64,000 nt of DNA. It comes from a bacterium. GTDB taxonomy: Bacteria; Krumholzibacteriota; Krumholzibacteriia; LZORAL124-64-63. The stretch's first letter is position 1, and each line of letters opens with the position of its first letter. Position numbers and translations under genes: made by a program. The notes beneath the pieces were generated by a model. It had not been told where the DNA came from, did no database searches, and saw only the letters and a list, made by a program, of their open reading frames with translations. The stretch covers positions 27,653 through 91,652 of the forward strand of contig JAAEOA010000311.1 in the NCBI GenBank assembly GCA_024223715.1, read 5' to 3'. This document shows, in pieces, positions 1-8,937 of the stretch.

Positions 1-284
1 GTCAAATGACCGCCGCCCTTTTCAGCTTCCCATTCCTGGCTGGCTCCCACACCCCGGGTAATTTCGCCCAAGGTGATTTTCAGGGTGGGATCGTCTTTAA
101 ACCAAGGCGTCCAACGGGGCCAGGTTTCCAGGTCGCTGGTCAGTTCATGAATGCGTTCGTTGCTGGTATTGATAACCAGTTCCCGCTGCACACTGTACTG
201 ACTGGGCAGCAAAAGCCCAATAATGACAACCACCAAAGTGGCTGCCAAAATTCCAATTCCTACAAGTTTCATTACCGGGCCCAT
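1..284 (-). CDS. SRPBCC-type protein, N-terminal fragment
   Basis: The reading frame begins at the ATG at 284, with a GAGGA ribosome site about 10 bases upstream, and runs off the window start after about 94 residues. Residues 5-25 form a hydrophobic membrane or signal segment. It is followed by a polar stretch with the tryptophan-rich motif WPRWTPWFKDDP, which is typical of the first strand-helix region of SRPBCC / polyketide-cyclase-like lipid-binding proteins. It lies 37 bases downstream of the S9 peptidase on the same strand and may be cotranscribed with it. The C-terminal half is outside the window, so the family call rests on the N-terminus only. Confidence 0.6.
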   Translation of the reverse strand, partial: MGPVMKLVGIGILAATLVVVIIGLLLPSQYSVQRELVINTSNERIHELTSDLETWPRWTPWFKDDPTLKITLGEITRGVGASQEWEAEKGGGHL

Positions 285-321
285 GCTGATTCATCCTCGT
301 TGTTTGTTGGTTCAAATGGGG

Positions 322-2433
322 TCAATTGGTCCATTTCTGGATCCAGCTCATTACTTCGTCGTGCCACTGAATGCTGTTCTGCGGTTTCAGAACCCAGTGG
401 TTTTCATCGGGGAAATAGAGCAACCGTGCAGGCACTCCCTGACGACGCAGGGCAGTAAACACACTCATGCCCTGAGTATCGACTACGCGATAATCCAAAG
501 CGCCATGCACCACCAAGGTTGGCACGTGCCAGTTCTTTACATGGTCAATGGGATTGTGCAGAGAGTATCCACTGCCTTCGGCGTAGGGAGGTCCACCGTG
601 TTCCCATTCGGGGAACCACAATTCTTCGGTATCATAGTAGGCCATGCGCTCGTCCAGGTTTCCGTCATGACTGACAAAAGCTTTGAAGTTGCGGGAGAAC
701 TCCGGCTGACCGGCCATCCAGTTGATCATATAAGCGCCGTAGCTGGCACCAGTGGCGACAATTTTTTCGTCATCAATCCAGGTGTAGTTTTCCAGGGCTG
801 CAGCCAGGCCTTTGACCAGATCTTCATAAGGACGGTCGCCCCAGTGGCCACTGATGGCGTCGGTGAAATCCTGGCCGTAACCGGTGGAACCGTGGAAGTC
901 CACCGCAACAGTGGCAAAACCAGCACCAACGTAAGACTGAGGATTCCAGCGGTAATGGAAGTCGTTACCGAAGCTGCCCTGAGGTCCACCGTGGACCAGG
1001 AAAGCCAGGGGCCACTTCTGACCGGCGGCGGCTTTTTCCGGTGTCCAGTCGTAGGGTTTGACCACGTAGGCGTGCACGATTTCGTCGTTCCAGCCTTTGA
1101 AAGTCATTTGCTCGGGTTCACCCATATAACAGGCAGCCAGCTTGTCACCATTGAGGTTGGTGATTTGCTTCAGGTCTTTGCCGTTGGTTTTGATGGTGAA
1201 CAATTCGGTGGGCGATTTCAGGCTTTGCATGGCAAAAAGCAGGCGACCTTTGAGCAGTCCCACATTGGAGTGGCGGCCCATTTTGTCCACCAGGGAAACC
1301 TTGCCCGATTTGATGTCCAGCTTGAACAGGGAGCGCTGTCCCAGATATCCAGCAGTGCAATAGGCTGTTTTGCCGTTGCTGGAAAATTTAAGACCGTGAG
1401 CGGTGAGCTTCAGGCCGTCGTAAATAAAATCGATGCGACGGCTTTCACCGGTTTCCCAGTCCATGAGTTCAATGTGGAAACGATCGGCTTCGAAGTTGGG
1501 GCGGTCCATGGCCAAATAGACCAGGGTTTTACCGTCGGGAGTGAACTGAGGTTCGGTATCCCAGGCCTGGTTCTCTTCGGTGATGCAGCGCATGGTTCCG
1601 CTGCCATCGGTGGGTACGGCGTACAGATCGTAATCGGTGCTCCAGGCTGGCTCGCTGCCAGGCAAAACCTTTGCCGTGAAGACGACTTCGCTGCCGTCGG
1701 GGGAAACCACAAATTCTTCACTGCCACCCCAGGGGCGGGTGGGTACATCGGTGTCCAGGTCTTTCATCAGGTCAATGGGATCGCCGTCGGGGTTCATGCC
1801 ATCGAGCAGGAAAAGGTGGCTGCGTTTGCCATCTTCCCAGGTATCCCAGTGGCGGAACATAAGTTCGTCGTAAACCAGACCGGTAGTAGGGTCGTTGGAT
1901 ATTTCTTCATCTTTGGCCAGGGTCTCAGCGGGGCTCATTCCCGGGTATACTTCCATGGAGAAGATGAAGCTGTGCAGACTGGGGGCCAGTTCAAAGTTGC
2001 CCATGTCCAGCAGCAGGTCGGTAATTTGTCGGGCCTCGCCACCGGTGGGGTCGATGTTCCAGATCTGAGAGGAGCCACTGCGGGTGCTCAGGAAAAACAG
2101 AGTTCCGTTCAGACACCAGCGGGGATTCCAGTCGCCGGCTTCGTTGGCAGTCAGGCGTTTGGTCTCGCTGCCATCGGTGCTGGCCAGCCAGACATCGGTG
2201 CGGCCGCTGTTGGCTTCCAGATCGGTTTTGCGCACAGTGAAGGCAACCCAGTCGCCATCAGGACTGATTTGCGGGTCGCTGATGCGATCCATGGCCAGCA
2301 TGTCGTGAATGGAAAAAGGGTGTTTCTCCACAGACGTTTCCTGGGCAGGAGCAGGAGCAAAAGGACTCAGAAGAAGGACCAGAGCCAACAGGCTCAGGGA
2401 CAGAATATTGGGGAACAGTCTTTTGACGCGCAA
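322..2433 (-). CDS. S9 family (prolyl oligopeptidase / dipeptidyl aminopeptidase-type) secreted serine peptidase
   Basis: A 703-residue exported peptidase. Residues 1-31 form a Sec signal peptide. Residues 40-430 show TolB/WD40-like beta-propeller repeats (ISPDG, FVVSPDGSEV, FTPDGKTLVY). Residues 440-703 form an alpha/beta-hydrolase domain with the oxyanion HGGPQG at 481, nucleophile Ser564 in GASYG, Asp647 in HGALDYR and His679 in DENHW, so the catalytic triad looks intact. In this family the propeller restricts access to oligopeptides, and such enzymes usually act in the periplasm. The start is a TTG with GGAGG seven bases upstream. Length is normal for the family. Substrate preference cannot be read from the sequence. 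Confidence 0.93.
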   Translation of the reverse strand: MRVKRLFPNILSLSLLALVLLLSPFAPAPAQETSVEKHPFSIHDMLAMDRISDPQISPDGDWVAFTVRKTDLEANSGRTDVWLASTDGSETKRLTANEAGDWNPRWCLNGTLFFLSTRSGSSQIWNIDPTGGEARQITDLLLDMGNFELAPSLHSFIFSMEVYPGMSPAETLAKDEEISNDPTTGLVYDELMFRHWDTWEDGKRSHLFLLDGMNPDGDPIDLMKDLDTDVPTRPWGGSEEFVVSPDGSEVVFTAKVLPGSEPAWSTDYDLYAVPTDGSGTMRCITEENQAWDTEPQFTPDGKTLVYLAMDRPNFEADRFHIELMDWETGESRRIDFIYDGLKLTAHGLKFSSNGKTAYCTAGYLGQRSLFKLDIKSGKVSLVDKMGRHSNVGLLKGRLLFAMQSLKSPTELFTIKTNGKDLKQITNLNGDKLAACYMGEPEQMTFKGWNDEIVHAYVVKPYDWTPEKAAAGQKWPLAFLVHGGPQGSFGNDFHYRWNPQSYVGAGFATVAVDFHGSTGYGQDFTDAISGHWGDRPYEDLVKGLAAALENYTWIDDEKIVATGASYGAYMINWMAGQPEFSRNFKAFVSHDGNLDERMAYYDTEELWFPEWEHGGPPYAEGSGYSLHNPIDHVKNWHVPTLVVHGALDYRVVDTQGMSVFTALRRQGVPARLLYFPDENHWVLKPQNSIQWHDEVMSWIQKWTN

Positions 2434-2648
2434 GATCGGACCTCCGTTTGGGGCGGCTGAAAAATTTTAACCGCTGAAATATAGTCACGGGAATGGCTGG
2501 ATGCGAATTGTGAGGAGTATTTTGGCTATTTCTGTGGTCTTGGGGGTGAGAAAAATGCCCAAATGAAAGAATTTTCTTCCCCATTGCCAAATATGGTAGG
2601 ATATCCCGCCTGTTTGTATTCTCGCCATCATTGCAAAAAGGAGACATT

Positions 2649-3350
2649 ATGAAAAAGGTCATTGTCACGCTTATCGCTTTGGTTCTTTTGTCTGCCGCCT
2701 TGGCTCAAGCCAAGCCCCTGATTTATGGATCAGAAAAACCCCTTGGCGGAGTTCCCTCTTTGGATGCCTTTCACTGCCAACCGTTAAACCCTTACTGGAA
2801 TGTGCATCAGTCCAGCACGGGATTCAGCAGCGAATTTGCCGACGATATTCCCCTGGAATACCTAGGCACGGAAATCCACCAGGTGTCACTCTATGTTGGT
2901 GAATTTTATGGTGACTGGATTGATCCCGATGGTATTATTTTGAATTTCTACCACAGCGAGTGCATGCCTTCTCTGGACCCGGACCAAAGCTTTTTTTTCG
3001 CCTGGGATGATATCGAAAAAGAAGTAGTCTACGACAGTAGCTGGCGAGTTTATCTGGTGCAGCTGGTTTTGCCCGAGTCGGTTATGGTTCTCAATGAAAT
3101 GACCATGGGCGCTGTGGTCGATAACAGCTGGGGAACTGAAGAACCCTTCTGCGGTGTGGGCGTAACTGATTATGACGATGTTTATGGCGCCTGTCATGGT
3201 GTTGTTGATGCAGTGGACTGGGGATATCCTCGTTGGACTTATAGCTCTCATTATACTGGTATGGGAATGGATCTGGCTTTTTGTCTGGAGACCGGGCCTG
3301 TGGCTGTGGTTCCTGCCAGGTGGGATGCTTTGAAGGCTAATTATCGGTAA
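2649..3350 (+). CDS. Secreted protein of unknown function
   Basis: A 233-residue protein starting at the ATG at 2649, with AAGGAG close upstream. Residues 1-20 are a clear Sec signal peptide (MKK, hydrophobic core, AQAK cleavage region). The mature part is rich in aromatic and acidic residues and probably beta-rich, with several Asp-Tyr-Asp and Asn/Trp motifs. I recognise no catalytic motif or sorting tail. It stands alone between two minus-strand genes and is followed by a GC-rich hairpin at 3362-3387. Probably an extracytoplasmic structural or binding protein. Confidence 0.75.
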   Translation: MKKVIVTLIALVLLSAALAQAKPLIYGSEKPLGGVPSLDAFHCQPLNPYWNVHQSSTGFSSEFADDIPLEYLGTEIHQVSLYVGEFYGDWIDPDGIILNFYHSECMPSLDPDQSFFFAWDDIEKEVVYDSSWRVYLVQLVLPESVMVLNEMTMGAVVDNSWGTEEPFCGVGVTDYDDVYGACHGVVDAVDWGYPRWTYSSHYTGMGMDLAFCLETGPVAVVPARWDALKANYR

Positions 3351-3361
3351 CTTTTTTTGGT

Positions 3362-3387
3362 GCTGGGGCCATGGTTGTGGCCCCGGC
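3362..3387. terminator. GC-rich hairpin between convergent genes
   Basis: A nine-base-pair stem with one G-U pair (core GGGGCC at 3365-3370 and GGCCCC at 3379-3384, eight-base loop) lies 12 bases after the stop of the secreted protein gene. On the plus strand it is followed by a weak T-containing tract. It probably ends transcription of the upstream gene; the short T-run makes this tentative. Confidence 0.45.
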
Positions 3388-3483
3388 CTTAATATTTGTA
3401 TTGCCAACTCTGGTGACAGTATCCTGGTCTCCAGAGATGAGAAACCCAGGCAAATTGAAATTGGACTCAGGATCCTCTCCTGG

Positions 3484-4848
3484 TCAACTTTTCACCAGCA
3501 CCGTCTTCTGATTCACAAACTCCCTAATCCCCAAAGCATGCAATTCCCGCCCGTAACCACTCTGCTTAGTTCCCCCAAAAGGAAGCCTGGGGTCTGACTT
3601 CACAAAGTCATTAACAAAACAGCAACCGGCCTGAAGTTCTTCTGCAGCAATGCGCTGTCCTCGTTCCAGATCCTGGGTATAAACCGCAGCCCCCAACCCA
3701 AAAATGGTATCGTTGGCAATGCGAATGGCGTCTGCTTCATCCTTTGCCGAGATGACGGAAGCCACCGGGCCAAAAAGCTCATCATCGTAAGCGGGCATCC
3801 CGGGTTTCACCTGGGTCAGAACTGTTGCTGGATAAAAGGCACCCTGATTGTCAGGCACTTCACCGCCAAGAACCAATTTTGCTCCTGCGGCCACACTTTC
3901 GAGAACCTGCTGATGGAGTTCATCGCGAAGGTCGGTTCTGGCCATGGGGCCGAGGTCTGTATTTTCAGCGAGGGGATCACCAATTTTCCGTTGGGCCATT
4001 TCAGCAGACAGCAACCGGGTGAATTCTTCAAGAACCGATTCCACCACCACAAAGCGTTTGGCGGCGATGCAACTTTGGCCACTGTTGAGCAAGCGGCTGG
4101 CGGCGCAACTGGTGGCAGCCATGGGCAGGTCTGCGTCTTCCAGAATTACATAAGGATCGCTGCCGCCCAATTCCAGAACGGTTTTTTTGATGGCCCTGCC
4201 TGCGGCAGCGGCTACCTGCTGACCCGCGGGGGTGCTGCCGGTCAGGGTGACAGCCTTCACGCCGGAATGCTCAATGATTTTGGCCACCCGGTTGCCGCCA
4301 ACCATCAGAGTGCGGAAAGTATTTTCAGGGAACCCGGCATCGCGGAAAACTTCTTCAATAGCCAGAGCACAACCTGGCACATTTGAAGCGTGTTTCAACA
4401 GTCCGGTATTGCCGGCCATAAGCGTGGGTGCGGCAAACCGGAAAACCTGCCAGAAGGGGAAATTCCAAGGCATGATAGCCAGAACCGGGCCTATGGGCTG
4501 AAAGGTCAGAAAGCTGCGAGATGCTTCTGTGGGAATTTCCTGGTCGGCCAGATGAGCTTCGGCGTTTTCGGCATAATAGTCACAAACAAGGGCGCATTTG
4601 TTAACCTCGGCAGTGCCTTCAGCAAGGGTTTTTCCCATTTCAGTGGTGATCAGGCGTCCATACTGTTTGGCCCGGGAGCGCAGAATTTCTGCTGCTTTTT
4701 TCATTTGGGTGCTGCGGGTGGAAAAGGAGGTGCGCCGCCAGGTTGCGAAGGCCAGTTCCGAGGATTCCACAATTTGGGCAGCTTCCATGTCATTGTGCTG
4801 TACATAGGATTGGATCAATTGGCCTGTTGCCGGGTTAATGGCTTTCAC
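3484..4848 (-). CDS. NAD(P)-dependent succinate-semialdehyde / aldehyde dehydrogenase
   Basis: A 454-residue aldehyde dehydrogenase superfamily member that oxidises an aldehyde to a carboxylate with NAD(P). The cofactor-site PWNFP motif is at 127-131, the general base Glu226 sits in LELGGSDPY, and the nucleophile Cys260 sits in NSGQSCIAAKR. The C-terminal motif LPFGGTKQSGYGREL is characteristic of the GabD/Sad succinate-semialdehyde branch. Length is slightly short but usual for the compact Sad-type subgroup. There is no GABA aminotransferase next to it, so the physiological aldehyde is inferred from family resemblance only. Confidence 0.9.
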   Translation of the reverse strand: MKAINPATGQLIQSYVQHNDMEAAQIVESSELAFATWRRTSFSTRSTQMKKAAEILRSRAKQYGRLITTEMGKTLAEGTAEVNKCALVCDYYAENAEAHLADQEIPTEASRSFLTFQPIGPVLAIMPWNFPFWQVFRFAAPTLMAGNTGLLKHASNVPGCALAIEEVFRDAGFPENTFRTLMVGGNRVAKIIEHSGVKAVTLTGSTPAGQQVAAAAGRAIKKTVLELGGSDPYVILEDADLPMAATSCAASRLLNSGQSCIAAKRFVVVESVLEEFTRLLSAEMAQRKIGDPLAENTDLGPMARTDLRDELHQQVLESVAAGAKLVLGGEVPDNQGAFYPATVLTQVKPGMPAYDDELFGPVASVISAKDEADAIRIANDTIFGLGAAVYTQDLERGQRIAAEELQAGCCFVNDFVKSDPRLPFGGTKQSGYGRELHALGIREFVNQKTVLVKS

Positions 4849-5129
4849 CGGAAATCTCCTTTGAGGGGTTGCAGTTTACGGGCACTCAACAAGATATCAT
4901 CGGGCATGTTCTGAGGCTAATGGGGAATTTGATAATATTTTTTTCCCACTTTCCCGGGGATGTCTTTCATTGGGTCGGAAAGTTGCTCAGGAAACTCCGG
5001 ATATTAGGTTGCAGGCGGGGGAGCAGAGGCTATTGAGTGGGGACTGACGGGGCTTAAATAGAAATAGGACTTGGTAAAACGACTTCACCTGCTAATCTCC
5101 TCTTGGGAACTTATCCAAGGGGAGATTTT

Positions 5130-5642
5130 ATGAATACCAATCTGACAACCATTGCCCGGTTCGACAATTCAGCCAACGCCAACCTTTCTCTGGGCCTTTT
5201 ACAGGCTTCTGGTATTGAGGCCGTTCTCGCCGATGAGGCCACAATGGGTATGGCATGGCATATGGGCCCCGCCCTTGGGGGCATTCGTTTGCAAGTGCGC
5301 CAGGAAGATGAAGAGAAAGCCCGATCTGTTTTGGAGGACCAGGGGACCGATCCGGATTCACAGGAAAAGAATTTTCCCGAAGGTTTTTTTGAAGAGGAGG
5401 AACTGACTCCTGAAGAAATTCAGAACCAAAAGAAACAGGCTCTGGCCAACAGGGCTTTCAAAGCGGGAATTATTGGTATGGGAATAGGGCCTTTGCTTTT
5501 GTATTCCCTGGTTCTGTGTGGCAAGGCCTGGAGTTCCAAAGGCAGCATCTCTGGTGGCGATAAACTAAAACTGGCTTCGATCAGCATTCTGACTCCGGTA
5601 ATGATTGTTGGGTATGTGGTTCTATATTCTCGGTTGTTTTGA
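5130..5642 (+). CDS. DUF2007-domain membrane protein
   Basis: A 170-residue protein starting at the ATG at 5130, preceded by AGGGGAG. Residues 1-70 match the DUF2007 (putative signal-transducing / PII-like ferredoxin-fold) pattern: TTIARFDNSANANLSLGLLQASGIEAVLADE, then a glycine-containing turn and IRLQVRQEDEEKARSVL. A Glu-rich linker with EEIQNQKK follows, then two hydrophobic segments (about 110-130 and 150-168) likely to span the membrane. The domain is found in many bacteria and has no settled function. It is 15 bases upstream of the metalloprotease gene and probably cotranscribed with it. Confidence 0.7.
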   Translation: MNTNLTTIARFDNSANANLSLGLLQASGIEAVLADEATMGMAWHMGPALGGIRLQVRQEDEEKARSVLEDQGTDPDSQEKNFPEGFFEEEELTPEEIQNQKKQALANRAFKAGIIGMGIGPLLLYSLVLCGKAWSSKGSISGGDKLKLASISILTPVMIVGYVVLYSRLF

Positions 5643-5657
5643 TAGGAAGGTGCTTTG

Positions 5658-6764
5658 ATGCGTTTTACTAATATTTCCAAAGCCCACTGGTTTTTGGCCA
5701 ATGCAATTTTCCTGTTGACGATTTTAAGCACCACGTTGGTTTTTGCCCAGGCAAACGGCCCTGCTGATGCATTATGGGAGCTCTATAAAGAAGGCAATTT
5801 CGCCGAAGTGGTTGTCCAGGGCAAACTATTGATCAACACAGACAAGGAAACGGCCCAGGTCAACCTGGCTGTGGGGCGAAGCCTGGTTCATCTGGAAAAA
5901 TACGATGACTCGTTTGTATATCTGACCAAAGCCGTTCAGTTGGATTCAGACAAAACCTGGGTCTACGCCTGGGGACAGGTCTATCTGGGAATGGCTAATT
6001 GGAAAATGGGTGATTACGCTCGTGCCGGGCAGGCTTTTATTTTGGCTCGAGACTGCAACGCCACGCGCAATGCCACCCGGAACGCCACCACCTACATGAC
6101 ACGTCTGGGGCTTTCAGAATCATATGCGAATTGGCAATCTTTCGAGACCGATAACTTTTCGTTTCTTTTTTCTGATCGTCTGGAAGATTTTGACAAAGTA
6201 AAATTTGCAACTCGCCATGAAGAAGCCTTCCTGAATATTTCCCAATGGTTTGGTGGCCAACCAGATGAGAAAATCAGATTCCTGCTGTACGCCAACCAGG
6301 AAGAGGCCGACGAGGCCGGGGTTGGGACTTTGGGTTTTAGCAAACCAACCATGTTTTTGACCCACGCCAGGATTGGCCAAACAGTAGGCCACGAGATGAC
6401 TCATAACATTGCCTTTCATGCCCTGAATCCGCAAACAATGACGGGGCTTATCAATGAAGGTATTGCCGTTCACATGGACCAAACGGGCCGGAATCAGCTA
6501 AAGAGGGCGCGAAAGGCCAGAAAAGACAAGGGCGGTGAATCGTTCAACGTTTCCATACCCGCTATCTGGAAAGACTGGACTCTGGCACCCGATGAATATT
6601 CATATCCTCTGGCAGGGGCTTTTGTGGCTCGTTTGCTGGAAAAAGGTGGCAAAGAGAAGTTTTTTGAGTTCTTTACTGACCAGAGTTATGAACACGCTCA
6701 GGAAATTTACGGGCAGGATTTAAACCAATGGGTCAGGGAATTTGAAGAAGATTTGTACAAATAA
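5658..6764 (+). CDS. Exported TPR protein with gluzincin (peptidase MA-like) domain
   Basis: A 368-residue protein with a signal peptide (1-31), TPR-like helices at about 35-150, and a zinc-metalloprotease domain at 160-368. The zinc motif HEMTH is at 245-249 and the third ligand is probably Glu267 in LINEGIA, as in gluzincins of the peptidase-MA superfamily. The start is the ATG at 5658, seven bases after AGGAAGG. An oddity is a threefold Asn-Ala-Thr-Arg repeat at 134-144, which looks like a small in-frame codon expansion in the linker between the TPR and protease domains. It is likely cotranscribed with the DUF2007 gene upstream and the exported protein downstream. Confidence 0.82.
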   Translation: MRFTNISKAHWFLANAIFLLTILSTTLVFAQANGPADALWELYKEGNFAEVVVQGKLLINTDKETAQVNLAVGRSLVHLEKYDDSFVYLTKAVQLDSDKTWVYAWGQVYLGMANWKMGDYARAGQAFILARDCNATRNATRNATTYMTRLGLSESYANWQSFETDNFSFLFSDRLEDFDKVKFATRHEEAFLNISQWFGGQPDEKIRFLLYANQEEADEAGVGTLGFSKPTMFLTHARIGQTVGHEMTHNIAFHALNPQTMTGLINEGIAVHMDQTGRNQLKRARKARKDKGGESFNVSIPAIWKDWTLAPDEYSYPLAGAFVARLLEKGGKEKFFEFFTDQSYEHAQEIYGQDLNQWVREFEEDLYK

Positions 6765-7392
6765 AATATGGATGGTTTTGTTGATCCTTTTGCCAGTCTC
6801 TGCATTTGCCGGAGTACCGGAAGAATTGCAGCCTGAATCTGGTTTGGTCAATTTCAATTGTCTGAGTTTCCTGTACGAAGTGACATTTATGAGTATAGAT
6901 GTGGCTGTAGTGGAGGTGTGTTACGAAGATTCCACCGCCGGTCTCATCACTTCCGTGGTTCAGAATAATGATCCCGACCAAACCTCCCTGAAAAATATTG
7001 AAAAGATTTTGAATGAAACTGAAAAACTGGTTTTCAGCATGACCTTTCAGCGTGATGCGGGCATTGATCGCCTGGCCAAAGGCAGCATAAAAAACTTAAA
7101 ACGGGGAATGCAAAACAATCTGATAACCGAAAATGAATGCCAGTTATTGTGCCAACGATTCGAAGAGCTGTTTTCTCCCTTCCAGGAACGTGGCGGAATA
7201 GAAGGCGATCGGCTGTTTTATCTTGTCGGGGCAAATCAGGTGCAACTTGTTTTTCTGGGATTCGATGAAGAGGTTCTTTTCGATTCTCTGGAAGAAGGCG
7301 AAGTCTGGGGCCGGGGCGTGAAGAGTATTTTTCTGGGAAAAGACTCAAAATTAAGAGAAGAGCTTTTGCGAGCAGCATGGCCAAACCCCTGA
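6742..7392 (+). CDS. Exported protein of unknown function
   Basis: A 216-residue protein whose N-terminus (MKKI, hydrophobic stretch, AFAG) is a Sec signal peptide. The best start is a TTG at 6742, overlapping the end of the metalloprotease gene by 23 bases; a later ATG at 6772 would leave a poor signal peptide and has no ribosome site. The mature protein is a mixed alpha/beta, acidic protein without motifs I can assign to a family. The overlap suggests translational coupling, and thus a function linked to the neighbouring exported protease. Confidence 0.65.
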   Translation: MKKICTNKIWMVLLILLPVSAFAGVPEELQPESGLVNFNCLSFLYEVTFMSIDVAVVEVCYEDSTAGLITSVVQNNDPDQTSLKNIEKILNETEKLVFSMTFQRDAGIDRLAKGSIKNLKRGMQNNLITENECQLLCQRFEELFSPFQERGGIEGDRLFYLVGANQVQLVFLGFDEEVLFDSLEEGEVWGRGVKSIFLGKDSKLREELLRAAWPNP

Positions 7393-7503
7393 TGGGGTTT
7401 TCTTTGAGAAACATTTGAAAGGGTTTATCGTATTGTAGCGGCCGACCGGGTATTGTTCTTATACTGGGATGGCAATCAATTTTGTTATACAAGGAGACGG
7501 ATC

Positions 7504-8001
7504 ATGAGAAATATCGCCCTCAGTTTTTTATTGTGTCTGGCCATGACTGTGGCTGCTGTTTCAGTGTTTGCCGGACCGGCAACGGTTTCGGAATCCGGCT
7601 GGTTTGATTATGAAAACTGCGAGTTCTGCAAAACCCTTTTGGAAGATCCCGGCCTGTTGGCTCATTCCACCTGGGAAAACTTTTCCATTAAAAACGGTGC
7701 CATGAATGTTATGACCGTGGAACCGGAATATGCAGCGGCAATGCGAACGGCTGAAGGAAAAATGTCTGCCTTGGGCAATAAAATCGGAAGTGGAGAAGTG
7801 AATCCCATGACCCTGAAAATGTGTGGCCATTGCATGAGTTTTGGCATGATGATGATGGGTGGTGCGCAAATGGAACGCATTGAGTCCGATGTGGCGGTTA
7901 TTACCCTGATGACGTCAGACAACCCGGATATGGTCAAGCGTTTGCAGGAACAGGCCAAGCGTGATACCAAAGAAATGGCGTTGTTGAAGCACCAGCATTG
8001 A
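7504..8001 (+). CDS. Small exported Cys/Met-rich protein
   Basis: A 165-residue protein starting at the ATG at 7504 after AAGGAGAC. It has a signal peptide (1-22), a CEFC pair near residue 38, and a CGHCMSFGMMMMGG stretch near residues 106-119. Two CxxC pairs and a methionine run suggest metal (for example copper) or haem-independent redox binding in the periplasm, but this is inference and no family is recognised. It is a monocistronic-looking gene before a minus-strand lipoprotein. Confidence 0.7.
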   Translation: MRNIALSFLLCLAMTVAAVSVFAGPATVSESGWFDYENCEFCKTLLEDPGLLAHSTWENFSIKNGAMNVMTVEPEYAAAMRTAEGKMSALGNKIGSGEVNPMTLKMCGHCMSFGMMMMGGAQMERIESDVAVITLMTSDNPDMVKRLQEQAKRDTKEMALLKHQH

Positions 8002-8099
8002 TTGGGTTCCAATAATCATCGTGGGGCCTTGGGAGTTTGTTTTTCAAGGCTCTATGTCTATTCAAAGACACCAACAGGAATCCTCAAAAACAACGCACA

Positions 8100-8858
8100 C
8101 TACTGATCATACCGCTGAAAATGATTGTACCGAATCATGGACGCGAGTTCGACCCCGTAGGCGGCCCTTTTTTCAGAATACCGATCCAGTTTTTTTACCA
8201 GTTTATAGGGGTCGTCAGTTTTCATTTTTAACTGGCAAAAGGCTCCAAAGTTTTTTCTATTAGACAAGACCCGATAATAATCTCGAATGGATGCATCCAG
8301 GGATTCGTATTTTTTTACCCAGATGGTGTTTTCGCCTCTTTGTTGTCCGGCAGCAATGCGGGGTTCATTTTTATTGAACGACCAAACTCCAAAAATGTTG
8401 TTGGCTTCTCTGAAGAACCGGGACGTTCCCCAGGCACTTTCCATGGCAGCTTGAGCCATGGCAATGCTCCGGGGATGAGGTTTGAGCACCATGAGCAGGT
8501 CCTGGTTGGTTTTGGTTTTGTATTTCAGGCGTAACGTGGCGAGCCGCCTCTGGTCTTTGCCTGTTTCCACGGCCTCATTAACAGATTCGTATTGGGCCAT
8601 CAATTCCGCATAAACTTTCTGCACCGAAGGGGCCACCAAAGCTTCAAAGCGCTCTTTCTTTTCGGCAACCGTCATACCCGGGGGAACAATTTCAGGAGAG
8701 TATTTCGTTTCCACAGGTTTTGTTTCAGGAGCGTGAGTCTGGAGGTCCGGGGTGGGTTTTTCCAGTGTTGAACTATTGTGGAGTTTTTCACCGCAGGCAG
8801 GAATCAAGAGAAGAATCCCCAGAGTGAATAACAGCAGTATGAATTTTCGGAAGCTCAT
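8100..8858 (-). CDS. Bax-like glucosaminidase-domain lipoprotein
   Basis: A 252-residue lipoprotein with lipobox IPAC ending at Cys22. After a proline-rich linker (30-60) and a helical part, residues 120-252 match the mannosyl-glycoprotein endo-beta-N-acetylglucosaminidase / Bax family. The conserved AMESAWGTSRFF motif provides the catalytic Glu140, followed by NNIFGVWS. Family members cleave peptidoglycan glycan strands, so this is likely an outer-membrane-anchored peptidoglycan hydrolase. The ATG at 8858 lies five bases from AGGAG. Confidence 0.85.
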   Translation of the reverse strand: MSFRKFILLLFTLGILLLIPACGEKLHNSSTLEKPTPDLQTHAPETKPVETKYSPEIVPPGMTVAEKKERFEALVAPSVQKVYAELMAQYESVNEAVETGKDQRRLATLRLKYKTKTNQDLLMVLKPHPRSIAMAQAAMESAWGTSRFFREANNIFGVWSFNKNEPRIAAGQQRGENTIWVKKYESLDASIRDYYRVLSNRKNFGAFCQLKMKTDDPYKLVKKLDRYSEKRAAYGVELASMIRYNHFQRYDQ

Positions 8859-8937
8859 CAAATCTCCTGGTCTGAAACAGTCGTCTATTTTCGTGATGCT
8901 AATTTAGTTGATTTTAGGGGGTGAATCAAAAAAGGGG

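Noticed and set aside
223..2460. A 745-codon open frame on the plus strand opposite the S9 peptidase gene.
   Set aside because: It is fully antisense to a gene with signal peptide, catalytic triad and ribosome site. Its translation is low in complexity, lacks domains and has no ribosome site, so it is a shadow of codon usage.
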